From assembly GCF_000252165.1 (NCBI RefSeq), contig NZ_BAET01000030.1, positions 1 through 64,000 of the forward strand: a stretch of 64,000 bases of DNA, in the 5' to 3' direction. The notes beneath the pieces are model-generated. The model saw only the letters and a program-made list of their open reading frames with translations, made no database searches and had not been told where the DNA came from. Positions 32,202 to 41,248 of this stretch are shown piece after piece. Numbering within the stretch: the first letter of the stretch is position 1; the number at the start of each line of letters is the position of its first letter. A program made the translations under genes and the position numbers. Origin of the DNA: Glaciecola punicea ACAM 611. GTDB taxonomy: Bacteria > Pseudomonadota > Gammaproteobacteria > Enterobacterales > Alteromonadaceae.

Positions 32202-33329
32202 CTAAATTCGCATCGGCATAATTACGTACTGCGAAGAATCTTCGTCAATAGGCAAACCATCGACTAATTTAATACCGTGTATAAGGACCATTGTGTTTGA
32301 GTCGAATAATTTGAAAATAACCATATCAGTATCAACAGCATTTAATACATCTATTAAATAAGCCACGTTAAAACCAATTTCTAGATCATCACCCTGATAT
32401 TCAACATCTATAATCTCTTCCGCGTGCTCTTGCTCAGGGTTATCAGCAGTTATTTTTAATTCACCCGCACTTAGACTTAAGCGAACACCTTTAAATTTTT
32501 CATTTGTAAGGATCATTGCTCGCGACAACGCTCCTTTTATAATGTCGCGATACACAATTAAGCCTTTATTAGTCTCTTTTGGCACAACTCGATTATAATC
32601 AGGAAACCTTCCGTCGACCAGTTTACTCGTAAACACAAAAGAATTACTCAGCATGCTGATATGATTTGCACCAAGCCTAACTTTTACCTTGGTTTGAGAA
32701 TCATCAATTAGCCTTGATATTTCCATTACCCCCTTACGCGGTATAATAACTTGCTTTGTTGGTAACACTTCATCAGTGTATTCAACTACCGACATAGCGA
32801 GCCGGTGACCATCTGTTGCTACCGATCTTATAAGATGTTCAGACGTTTCTAAACTCATCCCATTCAAATAGTAACGAACGTCCTGCTGAGCCATAGAGAA
32901 CTGCACAGACTCAATAAGCTGCTTTAAATTGTGCTGTGATATTTCAAACTCACTATCCCCTTCCCAGTCTTCTAAATTGGGGTAATCATCCGCGCTTAAG
33001 GTAGATAATGAATATCTAGCCCGTCCGGATTTGATCAGAGCTTTGTTGTCTTCTAAGCTAAATAAAATAGTACAGTCGTCGGGCAGTCCTCTTACAATGT
33101 CTAATAGTTTCTTGGCTGGAACGGTAATTTTGCCATTAGTGGAATTACCCACTAGCGCAACATTGGTAATTAGCTCAACCTCAAGATCAGTGCCTGTCAT
33201 CCACAAAGCATCATCATTAACGCGAATAAGTACATTTCCTAATATAGGTAATGTATGACGACGTTCAACCGCGCCTGCGACTAACTGCAAAGGATGTAAA
33301 AAGTCTTCTCTACTAATAGTGAAATTCAT
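32202..33329 (-). CDS. dnaN: DNA polymerase III beta subunit (sliding clamp)
   Basis: A 375-residue clamp that forms a ring-shaped dimer around DNA and tethers Pol III and other partners. Three similar domains are recognisable, with the N-terminal MNFTISREDFLHPLQLVAGAVERRHTLPILGNV, the VDGRFPDYNRVVP block and the C-terminal YVIMPMR. It is about nine residues longer than E. coli DnaN; the extra residues (GIKLVDGLPIDEDSS) lie just before the C-terminal strand. The order dnaA (41 bp) dnaN (50 bp) recF indicates co-transcription. Confidence 0.97.
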   Translation of the reverse strand: MNFTISREDFLHPLQLVAGAVERRHTLPILGNVLIRVNDDALWMTGTDLEVELITNVALVGNSTNGKITVPAKKLLDIVRGLPDDCTILFSLEDNKALIKSGRARYSLSTLSADDYPNLEDWEGDSEFEISQHNLKQLIESVQFSMAQQDVRYYLNGMSLETSEHLIRSVATDGHRLAMSVVEYTDEVLPTKQVIIPRKGVMEISRLIDDSQTKVKVRLGANHISMLSNSFVFTSKLVDGRFPDYNRVVPKETNKGLIVYRDIIKGALSRAMILTNEKFKGVRLSLSAGELKITADNPEQEHAEEIIDVEYQGDDLEIGFNVAYLIDVLNAVDTDMVIFKLFDSNTMVLIHGIKLVDGLPIDEDSSQYVIMPMRI

Positions 33330-33370
33330 GTGTCATTCTCATTGTTAATTCTTCAGTGCAATAAATTACA

Positions 33371-34795
33371 CTAATACGATAATGTGCGTATTAAGTTTGT
33401 ATAATCTTCCATAATATCATGGTCTTCTGCGCGCAATTGCTTTATTTTTTTAACCGCATGCATAACTGTTGTATGGTCTCTACCACTGAAAGAATTACCA
33501 ATTTCTGGATAGCTGTTGTTCGTCAACTCCTTCGCCAATGCCATTGCCATTTGCCGAGGTCTTGCAATACTGCGAGTGCGGCGCTTTGATAATACGTCGG
33601 CTACCTTAATCTTATAATATTCTGCAACTGTTTTTATAATATTATCAATAGTAACTAACTTATCTTGCAAGGCAAGTAAATCTCGAAGTGCATCTCTTGC
33701 AAAATCAATGGTAATGGATTTGCCTGTAAAATTTGCATTTGCAATAACACGGTTCAATGCTCCTTCTAATTCTCTTACATTTGATCTTAACTTTTTCGCC
33801 ATAAAAAAAGCTACCTCATGCGGCAGTTCAATTCTATTTTGTTTAGCTTTTGAGAGTAAAATTGCGACTCTCGTTTCAAGCTCTGGCGGTTCTATTATTA
33901 CTGTAAGGCCCCATCCGAAGCGTGATTTAAGACGCTCTTCCACCCCATCAATTTCTTTAGGGTATCGGTCTGAGGTCAAAATTATTTGCTGATTGCCTTC
34001 TAATAGAGCATTAAAGGTATGAAAGAATTCTTCTTGTGATCTGTCCTTGTTAGCAAATAATTGAATGTCATCAATGAGTAATGCATCAACTGAACGATAA
34101 AATCGTTTAAAATCTTCTATTGCATTATTCTGCAGTGCTTTAACCATGTCTTGCACGAAACGTTCAGAATGCATGTAAACAATTTTCGCATTTGGGTTCT
34201 TTTCAACAATACCGTTACCAATGGCGTGAATAAGGTGGGTTTTGCCTAAACCAGTACCACCATACAGAAACAACGGATTGTAAGTTACGCCAGGATTTTG
34301 GGAGACTTGCGTGGCAGCGGCGCGTGCTAATTGATTTGATTTACCCTCTACAAAGTTGTCAAACGTATATTTGGGATTAACGTTACTGTTATGATTTCGC
34401 AGACTAGGTATAGGTAAGCTCCTTGAATAGGATGGACTTTGCCGCCTCCCTGCATTTATGTTGTCACTAATACGCAGCTTAGGAGATACTATATTTTCTG
34501 TCTTAGACACGCTTGTTTTGTCAGCAAGAGGCGCTGATTTTTCGGCAACCAGAGGTGGCTTTCCATCGATAATAGAGAGTAACGGTGTATCGGCGCCGTA
34601 CAATTGTTTTAGCGTTTGCATGATCAAGGTAAAATACTCGTCACGCACCCAGCCTAATACAAATTTATTCGCGGCATATAAAAATAGGGTCTCACCATCA
34701 AAATACGAAACTAAGGGCTTCAACCACATGTTGAATTGTTCTGTTTCTAATTCATGTTTTAGGGTCTCTAAACAATCTTTCCAACTTATTGCCAA
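33371..34795 (-). CDS. dnaA: Chromosomal replication initiator DnaA
   Basis: A 474-residue initiator ATPase. Domain I (about 1-90, with LKPLVSYF) mediates oligomerisation and helicase contact; a variable linker follows (about 90-140). The AAA+ domain III has Walker [19 protein letters not shown], Walker B ALLIDDIQ and the sensor region [10 protein letters not shown]; domain IV ends with the DnaA-box-recognition helix [14 protein letters not shown]. It binds TTATCCACA boxes, several of which are visible in the window, including two in its own upstream region, consistent with autoregulation. Confidence 0.98.
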   Translation of the reverse strand: MAISWKDCLETLKHELETEQFNMWLKPLVSYFDGETLFLYAANKFVLGWVRDEYFTLIMQTLKQLYGADTPLLSIIDGKPPLVAEKSAPLADKTSVSKTENIVSPKLRISDNINAGRRQSPSYSRSLPIPSLRNHNSNVNPKYTFDNFVEGKSNQLARAAATQVSQNPGVTYNPLFLYGGTGLGKTHLIHAIGNGIVEKNPNAKIVYMHSERFVQDMVKALQNNAIEDFKRFYRSVDALLIDDIQLFANKDRSQEEFFHTFNALLEGNQQIILTSDRYPKEIDGVEERLKSRFGWGLTVIIEPPELETRVAILLSKAKQNRIELPHEVAFFMAKKLRSNVRELEGALNRVIANANFTGKSITIDFARDALRDLLALQDKLVTIDNIIKTVAEYYKIKVADVLSKRRTRSIARPRQMAMALAKELTNNSYPEIGNSFSGRDHTTVMHAVKKIKQLRAEDHDIMEDYTNLIRTLSY

Positions 34796-35194
34796 TATCT
34801 TTCCTTAATTAGAGAACTTACATCACTAAACGCCTTACAAGGCCCCTAACTATAAGGGAAACTAACGAGCTTATCCACAAAACATTCGAGATTTCACAGA
34901 AAACACATCTTATATACACAGAATTTATGTAAAGCATTAATTAATAAAAGAATTAAATTATTGAAAAATCTCTACACCACACATAACACTGACAATACAA
35001 GGTTTTTATTACGTTAAATCAAAACTTTTCAAGAATTAACAAAAATTTTGTGGATAAGTTTTAAGACAGGTCTTACGTTAGCTTAACTATATTTAAAGCA
35101 AGCTGATATTAGACTAATATGCGTCTAAATTACCCACCCATCAATAGGCTGTTTTGATCATTTAAAATAGTGCTATTATTTGCTTTATCAGCAG

Positions 35195-35210
35195 TGTTTC
35201 ACATGAAACA
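35195..35210. other. parS-like palindrome upstream of rpmH/dnaA
   Basis: TGTTTCACATGAAACA differs from the parS consensus TGTTTCACGTGAAACA only at one central position. It may be a weaker ParB site within the origin region. Confidence 0.5.
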
Positions 35211-35261
35211 CTTTATGCTCGGAAATGATAAAATATTATTACGTAAAATAAGATCTAAGCC

Positions 35262-35290
35262 TTGACTTTTCTGGACTAGATCTCTACCAT
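35262..35290 (+). promoter_or_regulatory. Probable rpmH promoter
   Basis: TTGACT (35262-35267), a 17-bp spacer and TACCAT (35285-35290) followed by a GC-containing TTCGCG discriminator, about 100 bp upstream of the rpmH start. It should drive the rpmH-rnpA-yidD-yidC operon. Confidence 0.5.
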
Positions 35291-35389
35291 TTCGCGTCCA
35301 ATTAATAAGGTGATTTTGAATTGTTGCGCATTTAAATGCATAGCAACAGACGAGAATCAGCGTAACAACATATAAACGAGAATTAGGTC

Positions 35390-35524
35390 ATGAAAAGAAC
35401 TTTTCAACCAAGTAACTTAAAGCGCAAACGCTCACACGGTTTCCGTGCACGCATGGCCACTAAAAACGGCCGTAAAGTAATTGCTAATCGCAGAGCAAAA
35501 GGTAGAAAGCGTTTATCAGCATAA
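35390..35524 (+). CDS. rpmH: 50S ribosomal protein L34
   Basis: A 44-residue, very basic protein starting [14 protein letters not shown] and ending [11 protein letters not shown], the complete canonical L34. It is a structural component of the large ribosomal subunit. The ATG follows GAATTAGGTC. The gene is 17 bp upstream of rnpA and divergent from dnaA, the conserved bacterial arrangement. Confidence 0.98.
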   Translation: MKRTFQPSNLKRKRSHGFRARMATKNGRKVIANRRAKGRKRLSA

Positions 35525-35541
35525 AATGGTTATTATAAACC

Positions 35542-35901
35542 ATGAAAGCAAAACACTTCAGCTATCCGAGGGAGTCAAGGCTCTTGACTCCTCGTCATTT
35601 CTCACATGTATTTGCACAAGCCATCCCTGCTGTCTCTTCCACTATCACATTGTTAGCTCGGCATAACGACTTAGACTATCCACGTCTTGGCGTCACTATT
35701 CCCAAAAAGAAAGTAAAACTAGCTGTTAATAGGAATCGCATAAAAAGATGCACGCGCGAAAGTTTTCGCTTAACGGCGCATAATTTACCAAATGTTGATA
35801 TTATCGTGATTGGAAAACATGGTATAAATGATCTCGATAACACTGAGCTATATATACATCTTGAAAACTTGTGGCGAAGGATAACTAAGCGATGCAAATA
35901 A
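35542..35901 (+). CDS. rnpA: Ribonuclease P protein component
   Basis: A 119-residue basic protein that assists the RNase P RNA in maturing tRNA 5' ends. The signature RNR motif region is [14 protein letters not shown] (about residues 69-82), preceded by [15 protein letters not shown]. It follows rpmH by 17 bp and overlaps the start of yidD by 10 bp, indicating translational coupling. Confidence 0.96.
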   Translation: MKAKHFSYPRESRLLTPRHFSHVFAQAIPAVSSTITLLARHNDLDYPRLGVTIPKKKVKLAVNRNRIKRCTRESFRLTAHNLPNVDIIVIGKHGINDLDNTELYIHLENLWRRITKRCK

Positions 35902-36224
35902 GCTCTATACTATCATCTTTAATTGCGCTTCCTCTGCTGGGAATGGTTAAATTTTACCAACTATTTATATCCCCAATGCTAGGGCAAAACTGCCGTTTCT
36001 ATCCAACATGTTCCTGCTATGCTCACCAAGCATTGACAGAACATGGCGCTTTTAAGGGCAGTTGGTTGTCCATAAAGCGAATTGCGAAATGCCATCCTAT
36101 GCATCCTGGTGGAATTGATAATGTGCCAAGCGCAAATACATTAAATACGACTACACATGAAAAAAGAAACAAAAAACCTGTAATAAATAGTGAGCGCAAT
36201 AACACTATAAAGAATCACCATTAA
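35892..36224 (+). CDS. yidD: Membrane protein insertion efficiency factor YidD
   Basis: A 110-residue protein with the complete YidD domain: amphipathic N-terminal helix, then [24 protein letters not shown] (Cys-rich block, about residues 23-46), HGAFKGSWL and [14 protein letters not shown]. It helps membrane-protein insertion next to YidC. After about residue 80 there is a hydrophilic tail ([17 protein letters not shown]) that is variable in the family. It overlaps rnpA and is 15 bp before yidC. Confidence 0.93.
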   Translation: MQISSILSSLIALPLLGMVKFYQLFISPMLGQNCRFYPTCSCYAHQALTEHGAFKGSWLSIKRIAKCHPMHPGGIDNVPSANTLNTTTHEKRNKKPVINSERNNTIKNHH

Positions 36225-36239
36225 ATAACTGAGACTTAT

Positions 36240-37928
36240 ATGGAATCCCAAAAAAGTATATTAATTATTGGTTTGTTGTTAGTCAGTTTCCTACTGTGGA
36301 CTAACTATCAAAGAGATAATTCCCCACAAACCGTAACACCTACTGTATCCGACCAATCTCAAGATTTAAGCGCTCAAGGTAGCGATTTAGATAGCTACTT
36401 AAATGATCAATCCCTTGCTGATGAAAACAGTAATGGCGAAATAGAAGAATTTACTTTAGACGCTACAAACGGCCTGGTTACATCTTTAGCGACCCCTGCT
36501 AATAGCAATCGCATTATTACTGTAACAACAGACACACTTGATATAAAAATTGATTTAAACGGCGGCGATGTTATTGAAGCAAATCTCATCAAATTCCCCG
36601 TAACGAGAGGATCAAACGATTCGTATCCGCTACTAAAGCCCCAAACAAACGTCAAACACATTGCACAAAGCTTCTTAATTGGCGCTGAAAGAAATACCAA
36701 TGATCGTGCATTATATACGAGCGAGTTTAATGACTATGAACTCACCGGCAACAGTTTAAGTATCCCACTATCATGGCGTAATGATGCCGGTTTAATTGTC
36801 ACCAAAACATTTGTATTCACGCGAGACAGTCATTTGATTGACGTAAGCTATGATGTTACCAACAATACCAATGCAGCCATAAACTTTGCATTTTTAGCCC
36901 GTCTAGAACAAACCACTAACGACGTTGGTGACAGCAGTATGTTTATGCCAGTATTTAGAGGCGCTGCTTACTCTACAGCTGACGATATTTACGAAAAGCT
37001 ATCTTTTGGCAAAATTGCTGACGGCGTGCCGCAAAGAACAACGACCGCAGGTTGGATAGCGATGATAGAACACTATTTTGTTGCCGCCTGGATACCGCCG
37101 CAAGAAGACACCAATACTATCAGTTCGCGCGCCACTGCCAATACCGCTATTATTAGCATCACCGGTAAGCCCCAAGCAATAGCCCCTAATGGGCAAGGCA
37201 CGCTTACTGGAAAGCTATATGTGGGTCCTAAAGATCAAGAAACCTTGGCAGGTATTGCTAAAGGATTAGATTTAACGGTTGATTACGGACCGCTTTGGTG
37301 GTTGTCACAACAGTTATTTCTTCTTCTACAATTCCTGCATGGTTTTGTCATGAACTGGGGCGTTGCCATCATATTAATTACCCTTATAGTAAAAGGCGCG
37401 ATGTTCTGGTTAACCAAAAAACAATACGAATCAATGGCTAAAATGCGTGCCTTACAACCTAAGCTAACGCAACTCAAAGACCGATTTGGCGATGACCGTC
37501 AGAAAATGTCACAAGCTATGATGGAGCTTTATAAGAAAGAAAAAGTAAACCCCATGGGCGGCTGTTTTCCCTTACTCTTACAAATGCCTATATTTTTAGC
37601 TTTATACTGGGTATTGCTTGAAAGCGTAGAGTTACGACACGCCCCCTTTACCCTATGGATTACCGATTTGTCGGTACCCGATCCATTCTTTGTACTGCCT
37701 ATATTGACTGGCGCTAGTATGTTTTTACTACAAAAGCTACAGCCAATGACCATTCAAGACCCCCTTCAGCAGAAGTTAATGACCTATATGCCTGTCGCGA
37801 TGAGTATATTCTTCTTCTTCTTCCCTGCTGGTTTGGTACTTTATTGGCTCGTCAGTAACCTAGTAACCCTAATACAAGCAAAAATAATATACGCGTCTAT
37901 GGAAAAACGCGGTTTACAAACTAAATAG
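36240..37928 (+). CDS. yidC: Membrane protein insertase YidC (Oxa1 family)
   Basis: A 562-residue inner membrane insertase. It has an N-terminal membrane anchor (residues about 5-21), a large periplasmic beta-supersandwich domain (about 60-345) and the conserved five-helix core from about residue 355, including KKEKVNPMGGCFPLLLQMP and the hydrophilic-groove region. The coiled C1 loop is seen at MAKMRALQPKLTQLKDRFGDDRQKM. It acts alone or with SecYEG. It closes the rpmH-rnpA-yidD-yidC operon, ending at a strong terminator. Confidence 0.97.
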   Translation: MESQKSILIIGLLLVSFLLWTNYQRDNSPQTVTPTVSDQSQDLSAQGSDLDSYLNDQSLADENSNGEIEEFTLDATNGLVTSLATPANSNRIITVTTDTLDIKIDLNGGDVIEANLIKFPVTRGSNDSYPLLKPQTNVKHIAQSFLIGAERNTNDRALYTSEFNDYELTGNSLSIPLSWRNDAGLIVTKTFVFTRDSHLIDVSYDVTNNTNAAINFAFLARLEQTTNDVGDSSMFMPVFRGAAYSTADDIYEKLSFGKIADGVPQRTTTAGWIAMIEHYFVAAWIPPQEDTNTISSRATANTAIISITGKPQAIAPNGQGTLTGKLYVGPKDQETLAGIAKGLDLTVDYGPLWWLSQQLFLLLQFLHGFVMNWGVAIILITLIVKGAMFWLTKKQYESMAKMRALQPKLTQLKDRFGDDRQKMSQAMMELYKKEKVNPMGGCFPLLLQMPIFLALYWVLLESVELRHAPFTLWITDLSVPDPFFVLPILTGASMFLLQKLQPMTIQDPLQQKLMTYMPVAMSIFFFFFPAGLVLYWLVSNLVTLIQAKIIYASMEKRGLQTK

Positions 37929-37956
37929 TTAACAAGCCATCATTAAGCGTTACCAT

Positions 37957-37981
37957 AAAAGCCTGCGTTTGCAGGCTTTTT
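37957..37981 (+). terminator. Intrinsic terminator after yidC
   Basis: AAAAGCCTGC (37957-37966) and GCAGGCTTTT (37971-37980) form a perfect 10-bp stem with a GTTT loop and trailing T residues, 28 bp after the yidC stop. The A and T tracts make it potentially bidirectional. Confidence 0.92.
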
Positions 37982-38113
37982 ACTCAATACTAGTTCAACT
38001 TTTAGCACGCTTAGCTTATTATTTTAAAGTACTAAGCCTAATGACTAATAACTTTTTTAGTAACAATTGTGAGTATTTAACTCATATAACCCTTACCTGC
38101 ATGGAGAAACCAA

Positions 38114-38596
38114 ATGCCTTCTTTTGACGTTGTATCAGAGCTTGACACTGTTGAAACCAAAAATGCCGTTGATAATGCAAATAGAGACATCGCCACACGT
38201 TTTGATTTCAAAGGCGTCAATGCTACCTTTGAATACGTAGATGAAACCGTTGTAATGAAAGCTGAAGCAGATTTTCAGCTTCAGCAAATGCAAAGTATGT
38301 TGCGCGACGCATGTTCTAAACGCGGTGTCGACACCTCGACCTTAGATCCTCAAAAGATCGATCATTCCGGCAGAACGTTCAAGCAGTCTATAGCCTTTAA
38401 GCAGGGTATTGACCAGCCTCTGGCAAAGAAAATTGTTAAACTAATTAAAGATAAAAAATTAAAAGTACAGACCGCAATACAAGGCGATCAGCTTCGCGTA
38501 ACAGGTAAAAAGCGAGACGACTTACAAAGCGTTATGGCAGTTCTGCGCACAGAAGATTTCGGACAGCCGCTTCAGTTCAATAACTTTAGGGATTAG
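38114..38596 (+). CDS. yajQ: YajQ-family nucleotide-binding protein
   Basis: A 160-residue protein with the complete YajQ fold: MPSFDVVSELD at the start, NANRDIATRFDFKG, and C-terminal QVQ-type and GKKRDDLQSVMAVLR segments. Family members bind nucleic acid, and some bind cyclic di-GMP as transcription co-regulators. The gene is 3 bp upstream of mnmE, so probably co-transcribed with it. Which ligand this one uses cannot be told from sequence. Confidence 0.93.
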   Translation: MPSFDVVSELDTVETKNAVDNANRDIATRFDFKGVNATFEYVDETVVMKAEADFQLQQMQSMLRDACSKRGVDTSTLDPQKIDHSGRTFKQSIAFKQGIDQPLAKKIVKLIKDKKLKVQTAIQGDQLRVTGKKRDDLQSVMAVLRTEDFGQPLQFNNFRD

Positions 38597-38599
38597 CAC

Positions 38600-39976
38600 A
38601 TGACGGCCGCAGTATTTTCAAATGACACCATTGTTGCGCAAGCTACCGCACCAGGACGAGGTAGTGTAGGCATTGTGCGAGTGTCAGGCCCTAATGCTAA
38701 ACCAGTAGCCGAACTATTACTTAAAAAGTGCCCTGTACCACGCGTAGCGACCTACCAGCCGTTTTATAATAGTCAAAACCACATTATAGACCAAGGCATT
38801 GCACTTTATTTTGCAGGACCTAATTCATTCACCGGCGAAGATATACTAGAACTACAAGGTCACGGCGGCCAAGTGGTCATGCAATTACTAATAGACACGT
38901 GTTTAAAAAGTGGCTTAGTACGTTTAGCCAAACCCGGTGAGTTCAGTGAACAAGCATTCTTAAACGAGAAAATGGATTTAACCCAAGCTGAAGCCATTGC
39001 AGATTTAATAGATGCATCATCACAACAAGCTGCTAAGAGTGCACTTAGATCACTACAGGGTGAATTTTCAAATCAAATAAGAAATTTAGTTGATAAAGTC
39101 ATTTATTTACGTATGTACGTGGAAGCAGCGATAGATTTTCCTGAAGAAGAAATAGATTTTTTAGCCGACGGAATTGTGCAAAGTAACTTACATACTATAG
39201 TAACCTTGCTTAACAAAATTATGCATCAAGCCAAACAAGGATCGCTGCTACGCGACGGCATGCGCGTCGTTATTGTTGGCCGACCCAATGCAGGAAAATC
39301 GAGTTTACTCAATGCATTGAGTGGCAAAGACAGCGCCATAGTCACCGACATTGCGGGCACAACGCGCGATGTTTTAAAAGAACATATTCATATAGACGGT
39401 ATGCCACTGCACATTATAGACACCGCTGGTTTACGCGATGACGCAGACACCGTTGAGAAAATTGGCATTGAACGCGCCTGGCAAGAAATCCATAACGCCG
39501 ACCGTATATTATTTATGGTAGACGCTGAGCAAGAACCTAACTCTCAGCCTAAAGATATTTGGCCTGAATTTTATGATAAACTTCCCGCTAATGCAGCTAT
39601 CACAGTCATTCGCAATAAGTGCGACTTAATCCAAGAAGCACCAGGGATTGATAATAATCAAAAGTATCCCGTCATTTGCCTTTCGGCGATGGCAAAATTA
39701 GGGATTGACACCTTAACAGAACATCTTAAGGAGTGTATGGGCTTTAATCAGGTAGGTGAAGATCAGGTTATTGCACGCCAACGTCATATTACCGCATTAA
39801 TCAATGCACAGCAGCATATAGACATTGGCAAAGACCAGCTTGAATCGGCCATGGCAGGTGAATTACTAGCCGAAGAATTACGTATTGCACAAGGTTATTT
39901 AAATGAAATCACGGGTGAATTTAGCTCAGACGACCTACTTAGTAAGATATTTTCATCGTTTTGTATAGGTAAGTAA
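38600..39976 (+). CDS. mnmE: tRNA modification GTPase MnmE (TrmE)
   Basis: A 458-residue protein with the N-terminal tetrahydrofolate-binding domain (1-120), a helical domain, and an inserted Ras-like G domain with [31 protein letters not shown] and RNKCDL. The C-terminal FCIGK contains the catalytic Cys. With MnmG it forms the cmnm5 group on U34 of certain tRNAs. Its partner mnmG lies 3.6 kb downstream, beyond the DnaT/DnaC-like insertion and oriC. Confidence 0.97.
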   Translation: MTAAVFSNDTIVAQATAPGRGSVGIVRVSGPNAKPVAELLLKKCPVPRVATYQPFYNSQNHIIDQGIALYFAGPNSFTGEDILELQGHGGQVVMQLLIDTCLKSGLVRLAKPGEFSEQAFLNEKMDLTQAEAIADLIDASSQQAAKSALRSLQGEFSNQIRNLVDKVIYLRMYVEAAIDFPEEEIDFLADGIVQSNLHTIVTLLNKIMHQAKQGSLLRDGMRVVIVGRPNAGKSSLLNALSGKDSAIVTDIAGTTRDVLKEHIHIDGMPLHIIDTAGLRDDADTVEKIGIERAWQEIHNADRILFMVDAEQEPNSQPKDIWPEFYDKLPANAAITVIRNKCDLIQEAPGIDNNQKYPVICLSAMAKLGIDTLTEHLKECMGFNQVGEDQVIARQRHITALINAQQHIDIGKDQLESAMAGELLAEELRIAQGYLNEITGEFSSDDLLSKIFSSFCIGK

Positions 39977-40026
39977 TCTTCACATCATTATTGTATATCA
40001 CTATTAACACAGCAAGGGGCATAAAT

Positions 40027-40464
40027 GTGGACGTAAATATTGCAATTGGCTCGGTACTAGGCGCTAGCGAATACGTAGCAGAGGCTGTTGAAGCTATGCT
40101 AAAAACTAAAGGCTATAACGCAACTTGCCATTTTACCCCTTCTATAAGTGACATAAATCTTGAACAGCTATTAGTTATTATTACGTCTACCCACGGCGCA
40201 GGTGATTTACCAGACAATATACAGCCCTTTATTAAGGACTTAGCCGGCAAAGATTTAACCGGAGTACGCGCTATTATTATCGGTTTAGGCGACTCCAGCT
40301 ACGACACCTTTTGTGCAGCCTCGCTTACCGTTGAAAGCACTATTGTTGGCGCAGGCGCTAGCCTACTTTTTCCAGTATTCCAAATAGATGTTCTGCACCA
40401 TCCTATTCCTGAGGAACTAGCGGTAGAGTGGTTATCAACGAAATTAAGCACCATCACAGCCTAA
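40027..40464 (+). CDS. mioC: Flavodoxin-like protein MioC
   Basis: A 145-residue FMN-binding flavodoxin. The family features are GSVLGASEYVAEAVE (phosphate loop, near the N-terminus), TSTHGAGDLPDNIQPF and GLGDSSYDTFCAA. The start is set at the GTG 40027 because AAGGGG lies 8 nt upstream and the product aligns with MioC; an in-frame TTG at 39991 would add 12 unsupported residues. As in Vibrio and E. coli it is transcribed towards oriC, but here three extra genes separate it from the origin. Confidence 0.92.
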   Translation: MDVNIAIGSVLGASEYVAEAVEAMLKTKGYNATCHFTPSISDINLEQLLVIITSTHGAGDLPDNIQPFIKDLAGKDLTGVRAIIIGLGDSSYDTFCAASLTVESTIVGAGASLLFPVFQIDVLHHPIPEELAVEWLSTKLSTITA

Positions 40465-40540
40465 GGATGCTAACGCGCTGTATTAAAAATATACACGTAC
40501 TATTCTGTATGTACCTTATAATATGCAAGGCTTTTTAAAC

Positions 40541-40549
40541 TGTGGATAA
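40541..40549 (-). promoter_or_regulatory. DnaA box overlapping the dnaT-like leader
   Basis: TGTGGATAA (TTATCCACA on the minus strand) is a perfect DnaA box ending 6 bp before the GTG start of the DnaT-like gene. DnaA binding there could repress or time expression of the primosomal pair; this is inferred from position. Confidence 0.6.
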
Positions 40550-40555
40550 ATACTC

Positions 40556-41203
40556 GTGAATGAGCTTGAAATAGAAACGTTACAAACACCCTTGAGCAAT
40601 TTAGCGCGCGTTTTGTACTGTTTGTATTTACGTCCTCAATTAGTGGGAAATAAAACCGTCATATTAGTCAACAACCAAGCCGTTTTAGCGCTTGTTAATA
40701 ATAAAAAAACCGTGATAAGCATGGGCCGTCAAATAAGCGCGCTATTTAAAGAGCTACACAAGGCTGGCCTAATTGAGGTAGACCCTAGTACTGACTTTTC
40801 AAAGAGTTTGCATAACAATAAAATTAGGTTACCGCTGAGCGCCCTTCCTCAATCGCTTGAAAACCCGCAGTTTCATTCTCAACATAAATCAATGCGCTTA
40901 GACTGGCGACCCGTGCAGTCGATATTTGAAGACCTATGTCAATTAGTAGGTCTAATTGAAAAAACCTATAGTGCAGATGAGCTTGGCGAATATATTGCTT
41001 ATTGGTTAGGAAGAATAGACACTCAATGCACAGAGTATCAATGGACTCAAAAATTGGTGATACACTTAAAACAACGTAGGCAGCGCCTACCACTATCAGA
41101 ACAAAAAACCAAAGCTGGCCATCAGTACGTAACACCAAGTGCTGGTATAGTATTTGACGACAATGTAAAGCAACTAATCAACCAATACAAAGATCAGGGT
41201 TAA
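40556..41203 (+). CDS. DnaT-like primosomal protein
   Basis: A 215-residue protein whose C-terminal part (about 120-190) matches the single-stranded-DNA-binding domain of DnaT: DWRPVQSIFEDLCQLVGL, then DELGEYIAYWLGR, then YQWTQKLVIHLKQR. The N-terminal 80 residues look like a winged helix (SMGRQISALFKELHKAGLIEV) and differ from E. coli DnaT. DnaT-type proteins act with PriA/PriB and DnaC in loading DnaB. It starts with GTG, only 6 bp after a DnaA box, and is 45 bp upstream of the dnaC-like gene. Confidence 0.82.
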   Translation: MNELEIETLQTPLSNLARVLYCLYLRPQLVGNKTVILVNNQAVLALVNNKKTVISMGRQISALFKELHKAGLIEVDPSTDFSKSLHNNKIRLPLSALPQSLENPQFHSQHKSMRLDWRPVQSIFEDLCQLVGLIEKTYSADELGEYIAYWLGRIDTQCTEYQWTQKLVIHLKQRRQRLPLSEQKTKAGHQYVTPSAGIVFDDNVKQLINQYKDQG

Positions 41204-41248
41204 AAGTGATTATGAAATGCTAGTGTATAAGCAAATGGAGACGTAGTA

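Larger units (their letters stand above)
34796..35389. other. dnaA-rpmH divergent intergenic region (origin-like, DnaA boxes)
   Basis: A 594-bp AT-rich region between divergent dnaA and rpmH. It has two perfect DnaA boxes, TTATCCACA (34871-34879) and the inverted TGTGGATAA (35049-35057), a weaker TTATATACA (34910-34918), a long A/T stretch between them and a parS-like palindrome (35195-35210). In pseudomonads the origin lies exactly here. The mnmG-upstream region is the more likely oriC by analogy with Vibrio and enterics, so these boxes more probably autoregulate dnaA, but a secondary origin role is open. Confidence 0.65.
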
